From contig CP092874.1 in the NCBI GenBank assembly GCA_030710605.1, positions 45,844,665-45,908,664 of the forward strand: a stretch of 64,000 nt of DNA. The letters are read 5' to 3'. This DNA comes from Cordylochernes scorpioides (taxonomy: Eukaryota; Arthropoda; Arachnida; Pseudoscorpiones; Chernetidae). This document shows, piece after piece, positions 54,240-64,000 of this stretch; the stretch's first letter is position 1, and each line of letters opens with the position of its first letter. The notes beneath the pieces are model-generated. The model worked only from the letters and a program-made list of their open reading frames with translations, was not told where the DNA came from and did not search any database. Made by a program: the position numbers and the translations under genes.

Positions 54240-54880
54240 ACCCCATTGGTTAAGATTTCCATTTATATTTTTTTCATAGGTTTGGTCCAGCCACTTTGCC
54301 ATCTAAACACCTTTTTGGCGGATTGTGAAGATACTATTAGATCCCGTGTGGATATCAATCAACTTGAATTGGAATACTCGTCCTCGGTCCGTGATGATTT
54401 TCCTAGGGGCTCCGTGCTAGGGAACAACATCTTCCATCAAGAGATTGGCTGCTTCTTTTGCTTCCCTTGTGGGTAAGGCTTTAGTAACGCCAAATCGAGT
54501 AAGATAGTCAGTAGGGACTATGATCCATTATTACCGCCAAAGGATTTCGGGTATCTCCCAAGAAGATCTATTCTGATTCTTTTGAATGGGAAGGTTAAAT
54601 GTTGAAATTGTGTTTGAGCAACCCAGGCGGTTTGTGGTTTGTCTGTTTTCTTCTTTAGCATTCTTTGCAATGTGCTACACACTTTCGTATATCCTTGGGA
54701 AGTCCGGGCCAAAGGTATTCGTTTTTAACACTCTCATAAGTTTTAGAAAATCCTAGGTACCCCGCTGTAGGAGCGTTGTGTAGGCTTCTCAGTAGTTTCA
54801 ATCGTAGGTGCTTGGGGATGACGAGGAGGTGTGGGTTTCCCAGGGGGTCGAAGTTCCTTTTGTACAAGGTTCCTCTCACC
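54240..54880 (-). pseudogene. Gypsy-3 integrase, truncated
   Basis: LYKRNFDPLGNPHLLVIPKH, the zinc module NAPTAGYLGFSKTY to CVAHCKEC, and RIDLLGRYPKSF. A stop follows, then TDYLTRFGVTKALPTREA and HGAPRKIITDRG in another frame. Beyond about 54340 similarity fades (a degraded match to the NGLTERL region) and the element stops. Confidence 0.8.
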
Positions 54881-54883
54881 AGT

Positions 54884-55400
54884 TCATATCCTCTTGGTTC
54901 GTCTCTGTTCAGTATCGAAGCAGGTCAGAGCAATTATTGATGGTACATCATCTTCTTCGTCTGCTCTTTCCGATTTGCTTTCGAGAGGACTTCGAGAGAG
55001 ACAGTCCGCGTCTTTGTGTTTACGCCCGCTTTTGCAAGCTAACATAACGTCATATGCTTGGAGTTTATTGGCCCACCTCGCAAGTTTTCCCGTCGGGTCT
55101 TTCAAATTGGATAACCAGCAAAGGGCGTGGTGATCCGTGACGATGACGAACTCGCGACCAAAGAGATAGGGGCGGGATTTTTTTATTGCCCATATCACGG
55201 CCGAACATTCTCTTTCTGTAGTGGAGTAATTCTTCTATGCCTTAGTTAGAGTTCTTTAGGCGTAACCAACTGGTCGCTCTTTCCTGTCATGGACCTGAAC
55301 GAGGACTACTCCGATACCATAACCGCTGGCGTCAAAATGAGCTAAAACAGGTTCAGATCTTAGGGCATTTTCAGGGATTCAAAAGCTTCTTGTTCCTCTA
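54884..55400 (-). pseudogene. Gypsy-3 RNase H
   Basis: DASGYGIGVVLVQVHDRKER (about 55300-55350), then [40 protein letters not shown] and [17 protein letters not shown] in the 104-codon frame at 54884-55198. One or two shifts near 55200-55260. Confidence 0.82.
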
Positions 55401-56190
55401 AGTCCCAAGATAATTTTTTGACTTTTTGAGAATTTCGTGGAGAGGGGCAGCTTTTTCGGCGAAGTGTTCAATAAATCCACGAAAGTACGAACAAACTCCG
55501 ATAAAACTTCTCACCTCAGTGATAGATCGTTGGGTCGGAAACTTGGCGATAGCTTCTATCTTTTCAGGGTCGGAATAGATGCCGTTGACATCGACGAGAT
55601 GTCCAAACACTCTTATTCGTTTGGTTCCAAAAATACACTTTTTTTAAAATTGAGGCTCAAATCTGCATTGCTAAGTCATTGTAGGATGATTTTGAGTCGG
55701 TGAAAGTGTTCGTATAACATTTTGAATAAACTACAATGTCTTCTAGATATTTTGTCCATCAGATGCTCAAACGTTGCAGGGGCGTTGCACAGACCGAAGG
55801 GCATCACTAGAAATTCATATAGACCATCTGTGGTTATGAAGGCGTTTTCTCTCCATCTGCCTCGTCTACCTCTATCCGCTAATATCCAGAGCGTAGGTCC
55901 ATTGACGAGTAAAATTGGGCACCTTTTAAAGAATCATGAGTTTCGTAAATTCGAGGAAGTGGATAAACGTCTTTTTTTGGTTATCTTGTTCAATCGTCTG
56001 TAATCAACGCAGAAGCGCCAATTGCCATCTTTCTTCTTCACCAAGATAACAGGCGATGACCAAGGGCTTTCTGAGTGGCGTATTATCCCCGGCATCTAGC
56101 ATCTTGTCCACTTCCTGTTGTATTGCTTGTCGTTCTGTTGAGGAAACTCGGTAGGGCCTGTGTTTAATTGGTCGATGGTCTCCAGTTTCG
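55400..56190 (-). pseudogene. Gypsy-3 RT, catalytic site altered
   Basis: From high to low coordinates: RPYRVSSTERQAIQQEVDKM, a [18 protein letters not shown] block near 56000, [19 protein letters not shown] near 55760, then at once [10 protein letters not shown]. About 30 nt are deleted between these, and the catalytic YLDD reads YLED. Then MFGHLVDVNGIYSDPEKIEA and RSFIGVCSYFRGFIEHFAEK (55398-55610). Several frameshifts. Confidence 0.8.
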
Positions 56191-57040
56191 AGTTTATGCT
56201 TTGTTAGAGGCGTCTGTCTTACTGTATCATTATTGGTATCAAATACCTTATTAAATTGTTTCAGAATTGATAAGACTTCGATTGTTGATCTGCTGATAAG
56301 TCGTTACTAATCAAATTCTGCAAAAATGCAACGTCACCCTTATTGTCATTCTTGGGACTTATTTCTCGCGCTGAATTTTCACCAGGACCAGAGACCTCCG
56401 AAATAGCAGTTAAGTGATTTTCGTCAAAAACTTGCATTCTTCCCAGAAACATTCCTTTAGGGATAATTTGAGCTGTTGGGCTAGAGTTTGTAATCAAAAG
56501 CTGTCCCTTATTGTGATTGATCTTAAGAAGTTTTAAAAATGCGCATTTTTAAATTTCAAAAAGTACCTTGTTTCATCCATTGAGTTCTGAGCTCATCACA
56601 TTTATTTGTTTGATGGATTCAGCTGGAATGAATGTGTTTCAGAGGCCACGACCGCAACCTCGGTGGCTAGCGAATTCGAATCGTCTTTAGCCTCTTCAAG
56701 CCTGATTTTGGCAAGTACACAATCGATCACGGCATTTATGGCTTCCAAAAAATCCCATCCGAGTATGATGCTGGGGTTGCTACTGGGAAGGACGATATAT
56801 TCAAGCAGCTGTCACAACCCATTTATGCTCAAACCTATTTTGCATCCACCAAGCCACTAACTTTCTTGCCATCGGCGACTCTAAGAGGTATTCCTTTATC
56901 CTTGAACATCGTCTGTTTCAAATATCGTCTTAACCCGTTCGAGATAACAGGTAATGAGGCTTCCGAGTCGACCAAGGCAGAAAATGCAACGTCATCTACA
57001 AGTATACTCTACTTCTACGTCATCTACTTGTATAATTATT
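56190..57040 (-). pseudogene. Gypsy-3 protease and linker
   Basis: ALVDSEASLPVISNGLRRYL near 56950 is the retropepsin motif with DSGA changed to DSEA. PNSSPSIILGWDFLEAINAV follows near 56760. A linker (AQIIPKGMFLGRMQVFDENH) lies at 56261-56497. It aligns with Gypsy-2 36205-37100. Confidence 0.7.
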
Positions 57041-58371
57041 TAAACGAAATTGTGTTCTAATTTGGCGACTGTCGTAAATGGAGGGGTTTTAACACCCGCG
57101 GCCTCTCCCTTGAAAGAAGACGCGACGCTTAGTTTCTTTCTAGATTTTAGCGGCGTTGAGATTGGCGTGTATGGCGGCCTAGGGAAATGGACTGGCGTCT
57201 TGGGGATCTTTCCTTGTTTGGGTATGGCGATTGTCGGCGATAATTTGGACTTCTTGAAGAATGTTCCTAATTGAATTGAGTAGTTTGGCGGGTCTGTATG
57301 TACCACTTAGGTCTTTCTAATTCATATTGGTCTACTAGCTGGCGATCTCTACATTAGCGTTTGACATGGCCTGGGTGGCCACAATGAAAGCAGATTGGCT
57401 TGCTGTTTTGGGTCCTCCATTGGTCTGTTCGTCTTTTGCTTGACGTCTGGTTGAATATCGGTGTGTCTTGGTCAGGGTACCGCTGTCTAGATCTCTGGGT
57501 GAATACCCTTGTTTCGGTTTTGTACTGGGGTTGTGGTCTTTGTACCGGATTAGAAATCGCGGTTAGATTTTTTCCGATTTTTCTCTGATAATTGTCTCAA
57601 GAGGAGAGGGTTCTGGAGTGGTTGGTGCGGCGTTTAATGCACGACGGACTTCTTCGCGGACTATCCGTCTGATTAAGTCCTCCGTCGATTCGGACTCTAC
57701 TGGGTCGATCGAAGCAACGTTGGGTAGTCTATCGAACACTATGCGCTTGTACACACGTTGCTTGTGTGAGTTTTCGATTTTTCTGCACAACCTAATAAAA
57801 TCTTCAGTGGTGGCTATTTCCAAAACGACACTTGATCTATATCCTCCGATTTACCTTTCATTAAATGTGTAACTTTCTCGCTTTCGCTCATTTTGGGGTC
57901 GATTTGCTTGCACAGGTTGAGGACTTCTTGAATGTAAATTTCACAAAGCTCGCCTTTTGTCCTGAGCTCGGGATTTTAATTTTTGAATTAAATTTTCTTT
58001 CAGGTTGGCGTGATGACCGAAAGTCAGAGAGAACATTGTCTCAAACGAGTCCCACGAGATTACCTGTTCCTCGACATTCTCGAACCAGCTTCTTGCTGTT
58101 CCCGAAAGGAAAAAAAAAACGTTCGCCAGGCACATTGTGTTGTCCCAGTGCTTATACCGAGCGACCCGATGAAATTCCTTTAGCCATTTTTCAGGATTTT
58201 GACCAGATTATCCAGAAAAACAGAGGAGTGTCTAAAGGGTTGAAAAAATTGCTCACCTTTGGAGATTTGAATAGCTTGTTCTGTCTTCATTTTTTCTTCT
58301 AAAGGCTCTAGTCCTTTGATTCTACGGCTTATTCTGACGGCGGCGTAGGGATAATCCAGCTTAATCTCCAC
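57040..58371 (-). pseudogene. Gypsy-3 gag remnant
   Basis: MEIKLDYPYAAVRISRRIKG opens at 58371. MCLANVFFFLSGTARSWFEN (58135 down) and EIATTEDFIRLCRKIENSHK, then RLPNVASIDPVESESTEDLI (57823 down) match Gypsy-2 gag. A zinc knuckle ICFHCGHPGHVKR lies near 57380. At least four frame breaks. Confidence 0.8.
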
Positions 58372-58375
58372 TAAA

Positions 58376-58569
58376 TGTTACGGTAGTGATGACGAGTGTC
58401 CCAGAAGTTCAATTAAAAAATAATTTATTTATTAAATCTATAGAATGCAAAAAGTGTTAAAATTAATTTTACAAGTGATAATTTACAAGCATGGTAAGGG
58501 TCAATGGCTAGGCAAATATTTATGATGACAAAATGACAACAGAGTATTCAAAATAATTATTCAGTGACA
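58376..58569 (-). repeat. Gypsy-3 5' LTR (outer limit inferred)
   Basis: On the minus strand TGTCACTGAATAATT to CCGTAACA, 194 bp, close in length and termini to the Gypsy-2 LTR. The primer site TGGAGATTAAGC follows after five bases. No second copy, so the outer end is an inference. Confidence 0.5.
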
Positions 58570-58845
58570 ATATACTTTTTTTTCGCCGCTAGGAGGCTGA
58601 TTCGACCGGCTGCGTGTCACCTTGGCTCCAGTAAATATTTGTTTTGAAAATTGTTTGTATCATAGATATTATATATTCAGTTAATTAATAGTTATTTGTA
58701 ATACTACATTATTCTTTTCTGAATCTATTGAATTTTTAAATAAACACAATCAAATTTACTACCTCAAACTTTATGCAAAAATTTCATTTTATAAAAATAT
58801 GCAAATTTGCTGCTCTTTATTTTGGATTCTTATGCGAAACTAAAT
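58570..58845. other. AT-rich spacer, nothing recognised
   Basis: No product or repeat identified. Confidence 0.45.
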
Positions 58846-59517
58846 AAATGGAATCAGCTATAGATTCATTTAAATTAAAACTTGCTGAAGTTCTTGAATA
58901 CTTCAACAATAAATTTAAAAGTACTCAAAAAAAATTAACTAAAATGATTTGACATTTCTTGGCACAAATATAAACCAAATAAAAGATGGTATCTCTTCTA
59001 TAACAGAAATAAAAAAGGAATTTGCACTAGAAACAATAACCGAAGCCATCAAAGTGGTAATGGACAGCAAGGGTTGCTAAAATAGCAAAGGATATTTCAG
59101 TTTATAGACCTTCTTATGCACAAATTGCAAAAAGAGAAAATGTATCAGATGTGATTGTAAAACATCAGCAAATTTAAAATAGAGAATCCACGCTTATGGC
59201 AACACTAGCCAACACAATGAACCTACTTCAACCATAATACAGGCTATTTCTGAGGATATAAAGAAAATTAGAGACAGGGGCACAAAGTTAAAAATCAACA
59301 AAATGTTTAACACAAGAAGCGCAGTAATTATAAAATCGCCTAATATGACAGAGATGAATTCACTTCAAAAGAGGAATTGAACAAATCTGAGCAATTGAAA
59401 ACAATGAGCAAAATTTTTGCTCCAAAGCAAAGAGATCCAAAGTGGTGGTGAAAAACGTTTCCAAACTAACCGATACAACCACATTTGTAAACTCGATTTG
59501 TATTATGAATCAGGAGC
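58846..59517 (+). pseudogene. LINE ORF1-like remnant
   Basis: Frames patched across shifts give PSYAQIAKRENVSDVIV near 59115, then IKKIRDRGTKLKINKMFNTR, SAVIIKSPNMTEMNSLQK near 59310 and SKVVVKNVSKLTDTTTFVNS with NQELNG near 59500. These resemble the nucleic-acid-binding ORF1 of Jockey/CR1/R1-type LINEs (…SYA.iA…, ik.vr..R..aviv…, prviiknV…). No RT or endonuclease is present, so this is a fragment joined to the broken end of Gypsy-4. Confidence 0.4.
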
Positions 59518-59559
59518 TGAACGGAATGGAAGACGGAATTGGTCCTTTTCTGGAAACAC

Positions 59560-60600
59560 ATTCCAAAATGAATTGCTTGCCTTGATCAGGGTAGGCTATC
59601 ATCGGCGGAGTAGACGGGGCCTGCTTCAGTTTATCAATTTCCCTTTCGCAGTCAACAGTCCAACTGAAGGGGCGGCCAGGCTCCGTTAGTCGATGCAAAG
59701 GTCTCGCGATGTTTGAAAACCCCGGAACAAATCTTCTATAATAGCTGCACAAGCCTAGAAAATTTCTCAATTGGTGTACATCCCTTGGTATAGGCCATTG
59801 CCGAACAGTTTCAGTTCGGTCTGCATCAGTCTCTATTCCTTGGCGCGAAATTACTTGGCCCATGTAACGAACTTTCTCTTTGAAGAGTTGGAACTTTCTC
59901 GGATTCAACTTCAATATTGCTCCTCGAATCCTTTGTAGGACTCTTTCAAGATTGATTAGATGCTCTTCAAAACTCTTCTCCATCACAATAATGTCCTGAA
60001 GATAGACTAGGCATGTCTCCAAAGGAATTCCTTGCAGCACCGTCTCCATCAGACGCTCAAAGGTGGCAGGGGTGTTGCATAGCCCAAATGGCATTACCTT
60101 GAACTGCCAAAGCCCGTTTCCTGCCGTGAAAGCTGTCTTTTCTTTGTCTTCTGGGTGAATGCTGACTTTCCAGTAGCGTCAATTAGGGGGCAGAGGGTAG
60201 GAATCCTTTTTGGTCAGATCATTTAGACGTCGGTAATCCACACAGAAACGTGTGGAACCATCCATTTTCTTTACAAGCACAACGGGAGATGCTCAAGGAC
60301 TAGATGAGGGCTCGATGACATCTTGTTCTGCTATTTTCTCAATCAATTTGTCAACCTCGTCTCTTCTTGTCATGGGCAATCTTCTTGGGGAGCTGTTTAA
60401 CAGGAGTAGCGCCTCCTGTATCAATACGATGCTGCGTCACGTTCGTTCGCCCAACATCATCGGGGCTGGTAGCGAATACGTCTTCATATTGGCAGAATAG
60501 ACGTTTAAGCTTCTTTTGCTGTATCCAGTTCAGCCCTCTCGCGTTCCTTCTAATAGCTCCTGCATATGGCCTGGAATAAAACTGGGACAAGAGCTTTTAT
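59560..60600 (-). pseudogene. Gypsy-4 RT, catalytic YLDD changed to YLQD
   Basis: HRIDTGGATPVKQLPKKIAH near 60420, [20 protein letters not shown] near 60250, then the 194-codon frame from 60094: MPFGLCNTPATFERLMETVL, LVYLQDIIVMEKSFEEHLIN, YMGQVISRQGIETDADRTET and FLGLCSYYRRFVPGFSNIAR. The second catalytic Asp pair reads YLQD, so polymerase activity should be lost. It ends with YPDQGKQFILE, the start of RNase H. Confidence 0.85.
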
Positions 60601-60789
60601 CCAATTTTTCGACAGTTGTGCAATGGGCCACATTTGTAACAGGCTCAGCTAGAGCTATTTCAGTCTCTTTTCCGAGAGTTTTTGCGGAGTCGAGAAGATT
60701 GACCACTTTATTGGGATGGTACTTTGATCAGATCTACACAGAGTACGAGATAACAGGAGTCCTTTTTGACCTAACTCCTGGCTATTTTC

Positions 60790-61250
60790 TTACAAAATCA
60801 GCAGCTGGGGTACCCCGAGTGAAGCAGTCAGACGACCTTCATGAATGCATTCACTTCTCGGAGGAATTTTAACGTCAGATTTGAGTATTACCTTCAGGAC
60901 TCTATTAGTTGCCAAACTCCTCGAACCCACTAGAAGAATCTCTTCTTCCGCCACCTTGAGTACATTCTCTTGGAAGTCGATGCTGAATCCAAATTTGCGA
61001 AGCACATCCAAGCCGATAAGGCAGTCATCTTTGATGCCAGCGGGGACCTGAGGTGGCTGAACAAGTTGTTTCCGATCTGGAATTTCAGCACTACTGTACC
61101 ACGGACTTTTGTTTGTTCTCCAGTGGCTGTTTGCAACACCAACTCGTTCGACATTGGATTTCGCTTTGAGATTGACCCCATTCTCTGAGCTAAATAGACA
61201 CGGAGCAAGGTGACATTGGCGCCGAAATAAATCACCATTCGACCAGGCAC
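60790..61250 (-). pseudogene. Gypsy-4 protease region
   Basis: PGRMVIYFGANVTLLRVYLA near 61230 stands where VDTGA-type proteases have their motif, here FGAN. It is followed by LVLQTATGEQTKVRGTVVLK and IGLDVLRKFGFSIDFQENVL near 61000. Active-site residues are lost. Confidence 0.65.
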
Positions 61251-61278
61251 CCCGTTGACAAGTCCTTCTGTCGCCAGC

Positions 61279-62287
61279 TCATTGGAGCCTCCCTGGAGAC
61301 TCGAGACTCTGATAATTTTTCCTGGAACATCGCTTCTCCAGCCTCGGCCCTGTAAGGCCGGCTAATTTTCGCTTCCTGAATATTTTGGAGATGGTATTGC
61401 CCCTCTTCGTAAACGTCCGCCGTACTCTGCAATTAGCCCTAATGTGCCCTGGTTTACCACAGTTCCAGCAGATCGTTTTGTCATTGGGTCTGTATGTGAG
61501 CTGGCGATAGGTCCTTGGGGCTGATTCTGAGAAAGACATACTTTTTTTCATTTCTTCTACTGTTTTCTGTAACTGAGAAATTGCTTCTTTAATGTCGCCG
61601 TCTTCCTGAGATTCGTCGGTCTTCATGAGGCACACTACCTTCTGATAGCCCCTTGTCGCATCACGGGCTGCCTCGAATTTCAGTGGGTGCAAACAACGCA
61701 TCCTGCAACGTCTTGGCCTCAGACATTCGCACTGACTGTTGACACTCAGGGTCCTCGATGGCATTCACGAAATTCTGATGTGCCAGCAGATCTTGAACAT
61801 GGCCGGGGCAATCAGGGAAGGCTAACCTCGCTAGACTTCGGACATCTGCTGCCAACTCCTGCAGCGTCTCGTCGCGCTTCTGGAGGCGATTCTTTAGCTT
61901 CACGACATGGTAGGGCTGCAAATCGTCATCTTCGAAGCGCAAAGTCAGGACATGGACCAGACATTTATAGTCCAATAATTTTTCTAGTGGCAGGGACTGG
62001 AGAACCTCCGTGGCTGAACCTCGGAGCGATGCGGCTAGGTTTATTGCCTTCTCACTGTAGCTCCAGCGATTGCCCAAGGCCACCACTTCGAACTGAGTCT
62101 TATAATAGCTCCACAAAGTCTGTCCGTCGTAGGTAGGAGCCTTGATTTTTGCAAAACAGTCAGTAGTATCTAACCGAGGAGAATTGACCACTATTCTAAC
62201 AGGCAGAGGAGTGGCTACAGGGACATCATCTTCACTATTCTCGAGCTTTCTCAATCGGGACTCCATTGAGGCCAAATTTCCTTTCAT
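61279..62287 (-). pseudogene. Gypsy-4 gag
   Basis: MKGNLASMESRLRKLENSED, then KIKAPTYDGQTLWSYYKTQF, AASLRGSATEVLQSLPLEKL and RFPDCP-type sequence, 208 open codons at 61661-62287. A shift near 61690 leads to a frame ending with the zinc knuckle CWNCGKPGHIRANC near 61455. This is the common gypsy gag of the Mdg/Blastopia-like kind. Confidence 0.82.
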
Positions 62288-62407
62288 CGGTCCAATATTA
62301 ATCTGTATAGAGCCTATTTTTTAATTAATCTGAGTAAATATAGTTTCCAACATTTTCTTACATTCTTCAATTTCGGATTCAGTTAGCTCTGACATCTCGC
62401 GAACTAA

Positions 62408-62431
62408 GCTGTATCCCCGCTTCTGACACCA
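62408..62431 (-). other. Gypsy-4 primer binding site, tRNA-Leu type
   Basis: On the minus strand TGGTGTCAGAAGCGGGG lies three bases after the LTR. It is the usual tRNA-Leu-type primer site of many gypsies. Confidence 0.6.
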
Positions 62432-62433
62432 AA

Positions 62434-62829
62434 TGTTACGACGCTTCTGAGCCGTCGATGATTGCGTTCAAGGTTTCTAAGAGAACAATGTGGATTCTTT
62501 GTGGATACAGCTTAGTACGGTATATTTATTATGAGGGCTTTCAAGAGTAAATTAGTAACTATATACAGTAGATTTATTTGCCTCCGTTATCCGCCACCAG
62601 AGGGATCCTCCTCGTCACCGTCTTCCCGGTCAGTCCATACGGCCACACGCCCGGAGCCCACTTCCCGTAGCCAACTTGCCACAACTCCTATTACCGCTGA
62701 TCTGTTTTTAACTCTCCTTCTCCCCCCACGTTGGAATGCCGTCGTTGCGCCTGTTCTCCCCACACACATGTGTGATTCTTTCTACAACTTCACTCTGGGA
62801 TTCCTGTCTCTCGGATATCTTGTCATACA
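62434..62829 (-). repeat. Gypsy-4 5' LTR (outer limit uncertain)
   Basis: Its inner 220 bp match the solo LTR at 26438-26948 (inverted). The inner end is TCGTAACA. The outer end is taken at TGTATGACA but could lie further out. Confidence 0.6.
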
Positions 62830-63201
62830 GTGAGGAGGGAATTATCTATATTACAATATGTTTGTCGGCTATGCACGCCCTCAATGTGTAACTAATCTCG
62901 CTGAAATTTGAACAGGACAGAGAGTTAAATCTGGAAGAGGTTTTGGTCGCACTTTTAACCAAGAAAAATTATAATTAACCAAGTACTGAGCAACAATATA
63001 TTTTTTGTCAGAAATGATTATGACAATATTGCTGTATCATGCTTGATTGACATAAACATAATTCTTTAGGGGAATATTCACTAAAGCAGACCACGGGCGA
63101 AGCCAGATAATAATTTTCAGTAGGCACGAACAAAATTCTACTAGCGAAACATTCACTCGAGTTGAAAACACACGAAGCCAGGTCATCTCTTAATATAAAA
63201 T
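62830..63201. other. spacer, nothing recognised
   Basis: No product recognised. Confidence 0.45.
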
Positions 63202-63240
63202 ATCGTTTCTTGGCCTTTTGACTAAGATCATGTAGTATAT
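63202..63240 (+). ncRNA. U2 snRNA 5'-end-like fragment
   Basis: ATCGTTTCTTGGCCTTTTGA and CTAAGATCATGTAGTAT match the first 40 or so bases of U2 snRNA (ATCGCTTCTCGGCCTTTTGG, CTAAGATCA…TGTAGTAT) with a few changes. The branch-site-pairing and downstream stem-loops do not follow. It is a truncated pseudogene or retro-copy, not a working gene. Confidence 0.6.
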
Positions 63241-64000
63241 CTCTAGATATTTTCATTTATATATATGTGGAGAATCTTGCCGATTCTCCGTTTGCTCTGT
63301 GGTAGTTGTGACAGCGAAGGTGCTGTCAACTGGAAGTTGGGATTGGATTGGTAAATTTTGCAGTCGTTATGGCAGGAGTGAGGACACAGGATAGGTTGGC
63401 CAAGGGAACCGATGCTGACAGACAGAGAGCATGGAGGAGAGTGAGCTTACGCCCCGCGATTTACGCTGGATCAGAAGACACGTCTATTTACGGATGAGAC
63501 TCGGAGACGCTACTGAGGCTTCCCCAGTCGGGTGGTGCCACGTGAACTCTATTCAGATTCTGATTGGTCATTCATTATATCATGGAAGATGAAGTATCGC
63601 CTTGATTGGTCCAAACGACTGGGAAGCCATCTTTGGTAGTCATAGCAGAAAATGTGAGGATGGAGCATTGACCTAAATAAGGTTGTTTTCAGCGAATTAA
63701 ACTCCGGGGTCTTTTGTCTTGGAGTTCTCTGGAATAAAAGTGTCGTTAACCTAGCGCTAATGATGCGAGATAGAAATCTTTCCTCTTAACTCTAGGCCTA
63801 ACTGCAATCGTTTATTAATATCTATAATCGTATTATCTCCTTGTTTTTCTCTGTCTGTCTGACAGTCCGTACTTTATTTGGCTCTTAGCAGTACATCATG
63901 TCATACAGTAAGTTGGTACAGGGTACAAGGTGGTTGGACATAGGCAGGAAAAAGGGAGAATGACTGGGATTTTAAATTATCAGATATATATGTAATATTG
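63241..64000. other. possible LTR or promoter-like block
   Basis: From TGTGGAGAATCTTGCC (63265) the sequence turns GC-richer, with repeated ATTGG/CCAAT-type boxes (63330-63600) and GGAATAAAAGTGTCG near 63733. This resembles a retroviral-type LTR, but no partner, clear end or duplication is visible in the window. Confidence 0.25.

Larger units (their letters stand above)
54240..58569 (-). mobile_element. Gypsy-3: 3'-truncated gypsy on the minus strand
   Basis: Minus-strand order from high to low coordinates: LTR, gag, protease, RT, RNase H, integrase. It ends inside the integrase core near 54240 with no 3' LTR. Its proteins closely resemble those of Gypsy-2 (shared [17 protein letters not shown]-type and DPLG motifs), so both belong to one lineage. 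Many frame breaks. Confidence 0.82.
59520..62829 (-). mobile_element. Gypsy-4: minus-strand gypsy truncated in RNase H
   Basis: Minus-strand order: LTR (62829-62434), primer site, gag, protease, RT, start of RNase H. It breaks near 59560 where LINE-like sequence begins. The LTR is related to the solo LTR at 26438-26948. Gag is well preserved; pol is not. Confidence 0.82.

Noticed and set aside
63202..63240. Functional U2 snRNA gene
   Set aside because: Only the first 40 or so bases match. The rest of U2 and a recognisable upstream element are absent.

Overview
This window is AT-rich eukaryotic DNA made almost wholly of transposable elements. I see no intact host gene, no rRNA and no CRISPR array. 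The mix points to an arthropod: a copia element primed by half-tRNA-iMet, gypsy and BEL elements with a tRNA-Ser-type primer site, a D,D34D mariner, BEL/Pao, Penelope-like elements (PLEs) and Helitron relics. Insect versus chelicerate cannot be decided from this sequence.

Layout. 0.2-0.7 kb: piggyBac-like relic. 1.4-5.8 kb: Gypsy-1, with both LTRs and a decayed gag-pol. 5.8-12.6 kb: a minus-strand BEL fragment (BEL-1) split by a mariner (TA target duplication) and by PLE-1 (12-bp duplication). 12.6-22.2 kb: AT-rich DNA with two small palindromic insertions, a truncated copia (Copia-1) and a pair of X-box motifs. 22.2-27.9 kb: Copia-2, with both LTRs, invaded by a solo gypsy LTR and next to a tRNA-derived SINE head. 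28-33.4 kb: a gypsy RT relic, an array of Helitron C-termini and two palindromic hammerhead-bearing insertions. 34.3-34.6 kb: a fold-back element. 34.7-52.7 kb: a nested stack. 52.8-54.2 kb: two more palindromic insertions. 54.2-62.8 kb: two minus-strand gypsies (Gypsy-3, Gypsy-4) separated by a LINE ORF1 relic. 63.2 kb: a U2 snRNA-like fragment.

The nested stack reads as follows. Gypsy-2 (34709-52723) is interrupted in pol by TE-G (38496-50805, TSD TTTGC). TE-G gag is in turn interrupted by BEL-2 (39454-44412) and PLE-2 (44612-48585). The 3' LTR of Gypsy-2 carries a further solo-LTR-like insertion. TE-G and BEL-2 have each lost RT and RNase H while keeping gag, protease and integrase, so both look non-autonomous.

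The most interesting signal is a shared insertion architecture. At least nine insertions are inverted partial dimers (palindromes) with a one-sided tail, usually about 29-38 nt (about 58 nt in one), and long target duplications (11-23 bp where a clear one can be read). Two of them, PLE-1 and PLE-2, encode RT plus GIY-YIG. The others are non-coding, and several carry hammerhead ribozyme motifs. The best is a 40-nt unit at 53786-53825 with a complete canonical core. I infer a family of small ribozyme-bearing satellites mobilised by PLE machinery.
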